Below are positions 1 through 5,176 of a stretch of 5,746 nucleotides of DNA, one piece after another. The translations under genes were made by a program, and so were the position numbers. Within the stretch, counting starts at the first letter, position 1, and the number at the start of each line of letters is the position of its first letter. The notes under the pieces were generated by a model. It saw only the letters and a list, made by a program, of their open reading frames with translations, ran no database searches and had not been told where the DNA came from. The DNA comes from Porphyrobacter sp. (lineage in GTDB: Bacteria; Pseudomonadota; Alphaproteobacteria; Sphingomonadales; Sphingomonadaceae): the NCBI GenBank assembly GCA_021732945.1, contig JAKFWB010000356.1, positions 1-5,746 on the forward strand, written 5' to 3'.

Positions 1-94
1 GGTTGGGGGTGGGGGTACTGCCCTCAGATAAGGCGGACCCCCCATCCCAACCGTAGGCCCGCAAGCGGGCCAGCTTCGCTTCCCCCCGGGGAAG
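1..94. repeat. Palindromic G/C-rich intergenic repeat (three hairpins)
   Basis: Three inverted repeats follow one another. The first pairs 1-7 (GGTTGGG) with 46-52 (CCCAACC). Inside it, 11-16 (GGGGGT) pairs with 37-42 (ACCCCC) and 20-22 (GCC) with 32-34 (GGC). The second pairs 56-62 (GGCCCGC) with 65-71 (GCGGGCC) around AA. The third pairs 79-85 (CTTCCCC) with 88-94 (GGGGAAG). No coding frame here looks convincing and there is no T-run for an intrinsic terminator. Families of short palindromic intergenic elements built from such C-run and G-run arms are known to me from sphingomonad genomes, so I infer a REP-like element. It may begin to the left of the window. A structured RNA is the alternative. 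Confidence 0.45.
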
Positions 95-160
95 GGCTAA
101 TAACGCTCTTTGCCATCGTCAGCCCGCTCACCCATCCGCAAAGGGAGAGGTTTTAGCTTC

Positions 161-186
161 TTGGACAGTGTAACCTGTGTCTCCAA
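161..186. repeat. Imperfect inverted repeat downstream of the kinase gene
   Basis: TTGGACA at 161-167 pairs with TGT-C-TCCAA at 178-186, leaving one unpaired C, around a spacer of about ten bases. The core ACAGTGTAACCTGT (165-178) is itself an imperfect palindrome. It lies about 30 bases beyond the stop codon of the minus-strand kinase. Neither strand carries a T-run after it, so it is not a standard intrinsic terminator. It could be an operator for a gene to the left of the window, a transcript-end hairpin, or chance. Confidence 0.25.
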
Positions 187-218
187 CTTCAGGAAACAGG
201 GAGCCAAGCTGAACGCGA

Positions 219-1220
219 CTACAACCGCTCCGCCATCAGCGCCTGCATATCCGCCTCAGGCCGGGGGCCGTAATGCGCGATCACTTCGGATGCGCAGATC
301 GCGCCGCGCTTCAGGCATCGCTCCAGCGGCTCGCCCTTGACGTAGCCTGACAGGAACCCGGCAGCGAACTGGTCGCCTGCGCCGGTGGTGTCGACCACCT
401 TGACGACCGGTTCGGCGGCCACCTCAGCCCGTGTCCCATGCGCAATCGCGACCGCGCCCTTTTCGCTGCGGGTGGCGACCAGCACCGGCACCTTGCCCGC
501 GACCGCCGCGAGGCCTGCTTCAAAGTCGTCCTCGCCCGTCAGCGTCGCCAATTCGCTTTCGTTGACGAACAGGATGTCGATCATGCCATCCGCGATCATG
601 CCGAGGAAATCGTCGCGGTGCAGCGCAATGATGAAGCTCTCGCTGGCCGTGAAGGCGATTATGCGCCCCGCCGCGCGCGCCGCCGCCATCGCCCGCCGCA
701 TCGCTGCGCGCGGCTCGACCGGATCCCACATGTAGCCTTCGAGATAGAGGATCCCCGCGCTCGCGATCAGCGCATCGTCGATCGCATCGGCATGCAGGAA
801 CTGGCCCGCGCCGAGCAGCGTGTTCATCGTCCGCTCGCCATCGGGCGAGACCAGGATCAGACATTGCCCGGTCGGCACATCGCCTGCCCGCGCCGGTGTA
901 TCGAACGCGATTCCGCCCGCGTTGATATCATGCCGGAACACATCGCCGAACTGATCCTGCGCCACCTGGCCGACAAAGGCGCAGCGCGCGCCCAACGCCG
1001 CCATCCCCGCGAGCGTGTTGGCCGCCGATCCGCCCGAACGCTCGGTCGCCGGGCCCATCGCGGCATAGATCGTGCGGGCCCGGTCGGCGTCGATCAGCGC
1101 CATGCCGCCGCGGTTGAGGCCCAGCTCGGCGATGGTCGCGTCATCGCAGGGCGACAGCACGTCGACGATGGCATTGCCGATGGCGATTACGTCGTAACGG
1201 GGGGCGGTGGGATCGGTCAC
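219..1220 (-). CDS. Adenosine kinase (PfkB/ribokinase family)
   Basis: A cytoplasmic kinase of 333 residues, probably transferring the ATP gamma-phosphate to adenosine to give AMP in purine salvage. The PfkB fold is clear. The first signature, GGSAANT, is at residues 63-69 with the following TLAGMAALG. The Mg/phosphate NxxE motif (NESE) is at 220-223. The anion-hole motif DTTGAGD is at 277-283, with Asp283 as the expected catalytic base. The C-terminal stretch around CASEVIAHYGPRP (309-321) is typical of alphaproteobacterial adenosine kinases. The reading frame stays open 37 codons further upstream, but the conserved sequence begins with the GTG at 1220. That GTG has AAGGAA six bases upstream, so I chose it. 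The gene is transcribed alone and divergently from the EI24-type gene. Family membership is certain; adenosine rather than another sugar or nucleoside as substrate is inferred from overall resemblance. Confidence 0.9.
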   Translation of the reverse strand: MTDPTAPRYDVIAIGNAIVDVLSPCDDATIAELGLNRGGMALIDADRARTIYAAMGPATERSGGSAANTLAGMAALGARCAFVGQVAQDQFGDVFRHDINAGGIAFDTPARAGDVPTGQCLILVSPDGERTMNTLLGAGQFLHADAIDDALIASAGILYLEGYMWDPVEPRAAMRRAMAAARAAGRIIAFTASESFIIALHRDDFLGMIADGMIDILFVNESELATLTGEDDFEAGLAAVAGKVPVLVATRSEKGAVAIAHGTRAEVAAEPVVKVVDTTGAGDQFAAGFLSGYVKGEPLERCLKRGAICASEVIAHYGPRPEADMQALMAERL

Positions 1221-1226
1221 TATGGG

Positions 1227-1232
1227 TTCCTT
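1227..1232 (-). promoter_or_regulatory. Ribosome binding site of the adenosine kinase gene
   Basis: On the minus strand this reads AAGGAA and ends six bases before the GTG at 1220. It supports the 333-residue start over the longer in-frame extension that begins at 1331, whose added residues (rich in Arg and Gly) do not resemble a kinase N-terminus. Confidence 0.7.
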
Positions 1233-1252
1233 GGGAGTGATTGTCGCTTGCG

Positions 1253-1281
1253 CGCCTAGCCGCCTTCCGCCTTCCAGCCAA
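1253..1281 (-). promoter_or_regulatory. Possible promoter of the adenosine kinase gene
   Basis: On the minus strand TTGGCT (1281-1276) is followed after 17 bases by TAGGCG (1258-1253). The -35 element is fair and the -10 is poor, and the predicted start would fall near 1246, about 26 bases before the GTG. The spacer contains a tandem 7-mer, GCCTTCC at 1262-1268 and 1269-1275 on the plus strand. This is weak evidence in GC-rich DNA. Confidence 0.25.
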
Positions 1282-1310
1282 GCACCTGTGCGTGAGCAGG
1301 CGCGCCCGCG

Positions 1311-1339
1311 TTGACTTCGCGCCCCGGCCAACGCATCTC
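1311..1339 (+). promoter_or_regulatory. Possible promoter of the EI24-type gene
   Basis: TTGACT at 1311-1316 matches the -35 consensus in five of six bases. After 17 bases comes CATCTC (1334-1339), a poor -10. A start there would put the first transcribed base at or next to the ATG at 1347, which would make a leaderless or nearly leaderless message. No Shine-Dalgarno sequence precedes that ATG, which is consistent with this. The call is tentative. Confidence 0.25.
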
Positions 1340-1346
1340 CCGCGCC

Positions 1347-2066
1347 ATGTCCGCCGTTCCTGCCGCCTTGGCCAAAGCCTTCGGCCAGCTTGCTGACCGC
1401 GCCGTGGTGCTGGTCGCGGTCAAGAGCGTGGGTGTCACGCTGGTGCTGTTCGCGGGGCTGGGCGCGGGGCTCTATGCCGGTCTTGCGACGCTGTTCCGTA
1501 GCGAAATGATCGCCGGGGCTTTGCCCGAAGCCTATGTCGGCGCGGTGCAGGCCTTGCTGGCGGCGGTGCTGGGCGTCGCGGCGTTCTGGCTATTGTTCCG
1601 GGTGGTCGCGCTGGCCGTGTTGCAGTTCTTCGCCGACGAGGTCGTCGCGGCGGTTGAGGCGCGGCATTACCCGGCGCTGGCGGCTCAGGCGACGCCGCTG
1701 CCGTTCCACCGCGATCTGGCCAATTCGGTCAAGGGGCTGATGCGGGCGCTGGGGTACAATCTGCTCGCCCTGCCGCTGGCGGCGGTGCTGGCCTTCACCG
1801 CGATCGGCCCAGCGCTGGTGTTCCTCGCTGTGAATGCGGTGCTGCTGGGGCGCGAGTTCACCGACATGGCGTGGCTGCGGCATTGTCGCGGCGACCTGCT
1901 CGGCAACCCGGCTGTGCGCAGCGAGCGATTGCTGCTGGGCGGAGCGATTGCGGTGATGATGCTGGTGCCGTTGCTCAATCTGATCGCGCCGGTGATCGGG
2001 GCTGCGGCGGGCACGCATCTGGTGCTGCGGCGGCTGGCTGCGGCGCAAGGAGCGGGCACACGATGA
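1347..2066 (+). CDS. EI24 domain-containing (CysZ-like) inner-membrane protein
   Basis: The product has 239 residues and is strongly hydrophobic. I see about four long hydrophobic stretches, near residues 27-49, 66-98, 134-165 and 195-225, with charged segments between them. The motif GREFTDMAWLRH at 168-179 and the Pro/Asn-rich helix P208-LLNLIAPVIGAAAGTH (to 224) are characteristic of the EI24 family. This family includes CysZ, a sulfate permease in Enterobacteria. In alphaproteobacteria the substrate is usually unknown, and no cysteine-synthesis gene lies here. The frame is open to a TTG at 1311, but the ATG at 1347 starts right before family-like sequence, so I prefer it even though no clear ribosome binding site precedes it. 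It overlaps the next gene by ATGA, indicating one transcript. The SUF sulfur-mobilising operon nearby is on the other strand, and I read no functional link into that. Confidence 0.8.
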   Translation: MSAVPAALAKAFGQLADRAVVLVAVKSVGVTLVLFAGLGAGLYAGLATLFRSEMIAGALPEAYVGAVQALLAAVLGVAAFWLLFRVVALAVLQFFADEVVAAVEARHYPALAAQATPLPFHRDLANSVKGLMRALGYNLLALPLAAVLAFTAIGPALVFLAVNAVLLGREFTDMAWLRHCRGDLLGNPAVRSERLLLGGAIAVMMLVPLLNLIAPVIGAAAGTHLVLRRLAAAQGAGTR

Positions 2067-2473
2067 TCCGCGCCGCACTTGCCACCGCCGGGGCGGCGAT
2101 CTTGCTTGGCGGCTGTGCCAGTGGGGGCGCACCTGCGCTTCGGCCCATCACTCCGGTCGCCCCGGCGGCGCGCGCGGGCGTCATCCTTGCGCCGGAGGTG
2201 ATGGCTGGCACCGGACTGCGCGGGGTGATCGGGCTGCCTGCCGCGGCGCTGACCCGGCGGTTTGGCAGTCCTCGCATCGACCTTGTCGAAGGCGACGCAC
2301 GCAAATTGCAGTTTTCGGGCGCGGCCTGCGTGCTGGATATCTTCCTCTATCCGGTCAGCGCCGGGGCAGAGCCAACCGCCACCCATGTTGCCGCGCGCGT
2401 GCGGCGCGGTGGGGGCGAGGCTGATGCGGGCGCCTGCATCGGCGAGGTCGAGCAGCAATCAGCGGCTCGGTAA
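2063..2473 (+). CDS. Small outer-membrane-type lipoprotein, hypothetical
   Basis: A protein of 136 residues with a lipoprotein signal: Arg3, a hydrophobic stretch from about 4 to 16, and a lipobox L15-G16-G17-C18. Cys18 would be lipidated, and the next residues (Ala, Ser, Gly) give no inner-membrane retention Asp at +2. After a Pro/Ala linker, a domain at about 51-129 contains GLRGVIGLPAAALTRRFGSP (51-70), a basic acidic turn and then CVLDIFLYP (89-97). The remaining cysteines are Cys89 and Cys125. The order of conserved turn, FG-x-P and C-x-L-x-x-FLY resembles SmpA/OmlA (BamE-like) periplasmic folds, but this is inference and no function is known to me. The ATG overlaps the stop of the EI24-type gene by ATGA and has AAGGAG at 2047-2052, so it is probably co-translated. 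Confidence 0.75.
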   Translation: MIRAALATAGAAILLGGCASGGAPALRPITPVAPAARAGVILAPEVMAGTGLRGVIGLPAAALTRRFGSPRIDLVEGDARKLQFSGAACVLDIFLYPVSAGAEPTATHVAARVRRGGGEADAGACIGEVEQQSAAR

Positions 2474-2533
2474 CCCGGTCTTAAGTCTGTTCGTGCCATG
2501 TCCCTGCGCGAAACCAAGGGGACAAGACTGGCC

Positions 2534-3478
2534 ATGACCACCCATTTCATCGATTTCGCGAAAGCCGCCGCTGCCGATGGGCAGGTGACCGACGAAGAAC
2601 TGCTGACCCTGCGCCGCGAAGGCTGGGGCGATGGCATCATCACTCGCGCCGAGGCTGAGGCGCTGTTCGTGCTCAATACTGCGCTCAAGCAGCGCAGCAA
2701 CGAGTGGTGCGACTTCTTCGTCGAAGCGATCGGCGAATTCGTGTTGAACGCCGCGCCGCCGCGTCTGCAATGCTCAGCTGAAGAGGCCGAATGGCTGATC
2801 GGGCAGATCGACCATGACGGCGTGGTCGAAAGCGTGGTCGAGCTGGAAACGATGGTGCGGATCGTTGAGCGTGCGGAAAACGTGCCCGACCGGCTGAAGA
2901 ATTATGTGCTCGACCAGATTGAGCGCGAAGTGCTGACCGGCACCGGCCCGACCCGCTGCGGCGGCGAGCTGAGTGCAACCCACATCAGCGCCGCCGAATG
3001 CCGGATCATCCGCCGGGTGATCTTTTCGTCCGGCGGGCACGGCCCCGCCGCCGTGTCACGCTTCGAAGCCGAATTGCTGTTCCGCCTGAAGGACGCGACC
3101 CTGGCTGATGAGAACGCGCCCGAATGGGACGATCTGTTTATCGATGGCGTGGCGAATTTCCTAAAGGGCTTTGTCTTGCCGAACGCGCAGGTCAGCCACG
3201 AGCGCAAGCTCGAACTGGAGGCGTTTGTCGCCGACAATGATGCCAATGTCGGCCGTTTCATGGGCCGGGTTGCGAAAGAAGTGCCGCATGTGTTCAACCA
3301 TCTCGGCAAAGTGTTCGGCAAAAAAGCGCCAGCCGGCACGGATTTTACGGCACTGTCGGCAGCGGGCGAACCGATCACCGACTACGAAAACGAATGGCTT
3401 GACCAGATGGTCGACGGGGACGGCGAGGTCGACGAGCTGGAAAGCCGCCTGATCGCGCGGCTGACTTCGGAGGACTGA
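2534..3478 (+). CDS. Unrecognised soluble acidic protein, internally duplicated, EF-hand-like motifs
   Basis: The product is 314 residues, acidic, with no signal peptide or membrane segment, so probably cytoplasmic. I do not recognise a named family. Two halves align with an offset of about 138-141 residues: ITRAEAEALF (36-45) with VSRFEAELLF (174-183), EWCDFF (57-62) with EWDDLF (197-202), and DHDG (93-96) with DNDA (234-237). A third partial copy is at the C-terminus (NEWLDQMVDGDGEVDELES, 286-304). DG-x-[VI]-x-x-x-E motifs at D15-E22, D33-E40 and D298-E303 plus HDGVV (94-98) look like the second half of EF-hand calcium loops but lack the first Asp. Calcium or metal binding is therefore only a guess, and a TerB-like helical fold is another possibility. 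I chose the ATG at 2534 because AAGGGGA lies at 2516-2522. The ATG at 2498 would add 12 residues and has no ribosome binding site. The gene lies 60 bases after the lipoprotein gene and may share its transcript. Confidence 0.85.
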   Translation: MTTHFIDFAKAAAADGQVTDEELLTLRREGWGDGIITRAEAEALFVLNTALKQRSNEWCDFFVEAIGEFVLNAAPPRLQCSAEEAEWLIGQIDHDGVVESVVELETMVRIVERAENVPDRLKNYVLDQIEREVLTGTGPTRCGGELSATHISAAECRIIRRVIFSSGGHGPAAVSRFEAELLFRLKDATLADENAPEWDDLFIDGVANFLKGFVLPNAQVSHERKLELEAFVADNDANVGRFMGRVAKEVPHVFNHLGKVFGKKAPAGTDFTALSAAGEPITDYENEWLDQMVDGDGEVDELESRLIARLTSED

Positions 3479-3486
3479 AACAGGGT

Positions 3487-3819
3487 CTAGGTGTCGAATT
3501 CGAGCGGGGCGGTAGCGCCACCCTGCGTGGGTGCTGGACCGCTTGGCGGGATCGCGGGGACAGGGAGGCCGCTTTCGGGCGGTTTGCGGCGGCGCGTGGT
3601 GTAGTGCCCGCGTTGCAGCCGGCCGAGAGCCATGGTGAAGTGAGCGATCTCGGCCTTGAGCTGGATGCGCTCGCTTTGATCGACCGTGGCGATAAACTTC
3701 ACTTCGGCCTGCGCCAATTCGGCTGTCAGACGATCGACGATGGCCTGCAACTCACGCGCCCGCTGCGCCCTGAGCTCTTCGACCCGATCAACCGGACTGT
3801 CTTTACTGCGCTTTGCCAT
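3487..3819 (-). CDS. Hypothetical coiled-coil protein at the end of the suf operon
   Basis: A small 110-residue protein I do not recognise. Residues 1-10 are basic (MAKRSKDSPV). Residues 11-72 are a charged, Leu/Ala/Ile-rich amphipathic helix with a coiled-coil look (VEELRAQRARELQAIVDRL, then LTAELAQAEV). A basic patch TTRRRKP follows at 74-80, and then a Pro/Gly-rich tail, probably disordered, to 110. There are no cysteines, so cluster binding is unlikely. It starts 42 bases after the stop of the A-type carrier gene with no terminator between, so it is probably the last gene of the suf transcript. No strong ribosome binding site precedes the ATG. Its end lies eight bases from the opposing 314-residue gene. 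Consistent codon use and an intact frame in an operon position support it being real. Confidence 0.65.
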   Translation of the reverse strand: MAKRSKDSPVDRVEELRAQRARELQAIVDRLTAELAQAEVKFIATVDQSERIQLKAEIAHFTMALGRLQRGHYTTRRRKPPESGLPVPAIPPSGPAPTQGGATAPLEFDT

Positions 3820-3861
3820 AGCGGTGACTTAGCACACCAACACGGCCAAGGCGAATCAAGT

Positions 3862-4227
3862 TCACACCATGAAACTCTCACCGCAGCCACAGGCGCCTTT
3901 GGCGTTGGGGTTTTCGAACACGAATCCGGCGGTGAAATCGTCCTCGCGCCACTCCATTGTGCTGCCGATCAGGTAGAGCACCGAAGCCCCGTCGATGTAG
4001 AACACGCCGCCCGGCGTGACGATCTTCTCGTCGAACTTGGCTTCGGTGGTGACGTAATCGACCGAATAGGCGAGGCCCGAGCAGCCCCGGCGCGGGGTCG
4101 ACAGTTTGACGCCGATTGCGCCTTCGGGAGCCTTGCTCATCAGCTCGGCGATCCGCGCCTCGGCTGATGGTGTCAAGATAACGGCGGCCTTGGGCGCGGG
4201 GCGAGTGGTGGTGGTCGTTTCGGTCAT
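3862..4227 (-). CDS. sufA: A-type iron-sulfur carrier (SufA/IscA/ErpA family)
   Basis: A 121-residue HesB/IscA-type scaffold or carrier that accepts iron-sulfur clusters and passes them to target proteins in the cytoplasm. The three ligand cysteines are all present: Cys49 in RRGCSGLAY (46-54) and Cys113 and Cys115 in GACGCGESF (111-119). The core from about 16 to 121 has the usual length. A Thr-rich, basic N-terminal extension (residues 2-15) is not part of the conserved domain. The ATG at 4227 overlaps the stop of the GNAT gene by ATGA and has AAGAGG (4238-4233) five bases upstream, so translation is probably coupled. The genomic position after sufS and sufT argues for a SUF role. SufA, IscA and ErpA cannot be told apart from sequence alone. 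Confidence 0.93.
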   Translation of the reverse strand: MTETTTTTRPAPKAAVILTPSAEARIAELMSKAPEGAIGVKLSTPRRGCSGLAYSVDYVTTEAKFDEKIVTPGGVFYIDGASVLYLIGSTMEWREDDFTAGFVFENPNAKGACGCGESFMV

Positions 4228-4721
4228 GTCAACCTCTTCTGCCAGAACAGCGCCTGTCCGGCGGCGGGATCGAGTTGGTAATCGCCATAGCCTTGTGACG
4301 CGTAAAGCGCCTTGGCCGGATGATTGCCGCTCAGCACTTCCAATGTGATCTTGCAGGCCCCGCGCTTCAAGGCCTCGGCCTCAACAGCGGCGAGCAGCGC
4401 CTTGCCGATCCCCGCACCGCGATGGCCCGGCAGCACGGCGAAATCGTGGATGTTGACGATCGGCGCGGCGGCGAAGGTCGAATAGGCCATGAAGCAATTG
4501 GCGAGGCCCACAGGCACGCCATCCAGTCGCGCGATCAGCGAGAAGGCCTGCGCGTTCGCCGCCAGATCGCCGATCAGCCGCGCCCTCACCCCTTCGGCCA
4601 ATGGCGCACCGCCGCCCATCGGATCGCGCGCATAGGCATCGAGCAGCGCAATCACCGCCGCCGCATCGCGGGGGTTGCCATAGTCGGCCAACACGATGGT
4701 CAAGGCAGGCGCTGCGATCAC
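4224..4721 (-). CDS. GNAT-family N-acetyltransferase inside the suf operon
   Basis: A 165-residue acetyl-CoA-dependent acyltransferase. Motif A is HDFAVLPGHRGAGIGKALL at 92-110, with the acetyl-CoA pyrophosphate loop R101-G-A-G-I-G106. Motif B is LEVLSGNHPAKALYASQGY at 127-145. The N-terminal acidic helix (13-33) and full length fit a single complete GNAT domain. The substrate cannot be read from the sequence. Start is a GTG at 4721 that overlaps the sufT stop by GTGA, with a modest GGGA five bases upstream; its own stop overlaps sufA by ATGA. Such tight packing between sufT and the carrier gene suggests co-expression with cluster assembly. Whether it modifies a SUF component, a small molecule or an unrelated protein is unknown. 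Confidence 0.88.
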   Translation of the reverse strand: MIAAPALTIVLADYGNPRDAAAVIALLDAYARDPMGGGAPLAEGVRARLIGDLAANAQAFSLIARLDGVPVGLANCFMAYSTFAAAPIVNIHDFAVLPGHRGAGIGKALLAAVEAEALKRGACKITLEVLSGNHPAKALYASQGYGDYQLDPAAGQALFWQKRLT

Positions 4722-5176
4722 AGCATTCCCAGCTCAAGCCGCGCTTCGTCGCTCATCTTGTGTGGGCCCCAGGCGGGCTCCCACACCAGCACCACCTCGG
4801 CATCGCGAATCCCCGGCACCGACATGACGCGCATCTCAACCTCGCCCGGCATGGTCTCAGCCACTGGGCAATGCGGCGTCGTCAGCGTCATCGTGACGGT
4901 GGCGTCACGGTTGTCATCCACCTCGACCCCATAGATCAGGCCCAGATCATAGATATTGACCGGGATTTCCGGATCGAAAATCTCGCGCAGCGCCGCGATC
5001 ACATTGGCCTGCAATTCGCTGCCATCGCCGCCGACCGGCCCATCGCCGGTCTTGGCGGCAAGGAAGCCGTCGAGATAGTCGCGCTGGCGCGGGGCTTCGG
5101 GCGCACTGTCGTTATCAACTGCGTCAGCCACACGGGCGCGGGGGGGCTTTTCGATCGAGCTGTCCATCGCTCTCAT
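4718..5176 (-). CDS. sufT: SUF system iron-sulfur assembly protein SufT (MIP18/DUF59 family)
   Basis: A 152-residue protein of the MIP18/DUF59 family, which helps mature iron-sulfur proteins in the cytoplasm. Residues 1-50 are a variable, charged and probably flexible tail. The conserved domain runs from about 56 to 152 and contains DPEIPVNIYDLGLIYGVEV (68-86), the TLTTPHCPVAETMP stretch with Cys103 (97-110), and VWEPAWGPHKMSDEAR (131-146), all family hallmarks. Two starts are possible: the ATG at 5176 overlaps the sufS stop by ATGA, and the ATG at 5167, three codons later, has AAGGA (5180-5176) eight bases upstream. I list the longer one because of the operon overlap, but 5167 is about as likely. 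Its stop overlaps the GNAT gene's GTG. Confidence 0.93.
   Translation of the reverse strand: MRAMDSSIEKPPRARVADAVDNDSAPEAPRQRDYLDGFLAAKTGDGPVGGDGSELQANVIAALREIFDPEIPVNIYDLGLIYGVEVDDNRDATVTMTLTTPHCPVAETMPGEVEMRVMSVPGIRDAEVVLVWEPAWGPHKMSDEARLELGML

Noticed and set aside
29..115. Small minus-strand frame of about 30 codons starting ATG at 115
   Set aside because: It is built from the palindromic repeat (Gly/Pro/Leu-rich product), lacks a ribosome binding site of note and resembles no known protein.
56..130. Possible 6S RNA, because CGCAAGCGGGCCAG (61-73 region) matches a stretch I recall from E. coli 6S RNA, and a partner CAGCCCGC lies near 120-127
   Set aside because: The two arms are only about 50 bases apart instead of about 135, the GC stretch is already self-paired in a local palindrome, and there is no central bubble. 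A palindromic repeat explains it better, though an Infernal search would settle it.
110..340. Plus-strand frame of 76 codons running into the 3' end of the kinase gene
   Set aside because: Half of it is antisense to the kinase C-terminus, its composition is Arg/Ala/Ser-rich, and it uses a non-ATG start.
438..1259. Long plus-strand open frame (273 codons) opposite the adenosine kinase gene
   Set aside because: It is Arg/His-rich with no recognisable domain and lies exactly antisense to a kinase with all its motifs, so it is a shadow frame of GC-rich DNA.
1685..2458. Long minus-strand open frame (257 codons) across the EI24-type and lipoprotein genes
   Set aside because: It spans two unrelated, well-supported plus-strand genes and its product is low-complexity, rich in Arg, Pro and Ser, so it is a shadow.
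3604..4167. Plus-strand open frame (187 codons) opposite the coiled-coil and A-type carrier genes
   Set aside because: It is antisense to the conserved cysteine-bearing carrier and crosses a gene boundary. No domain is recognisable.
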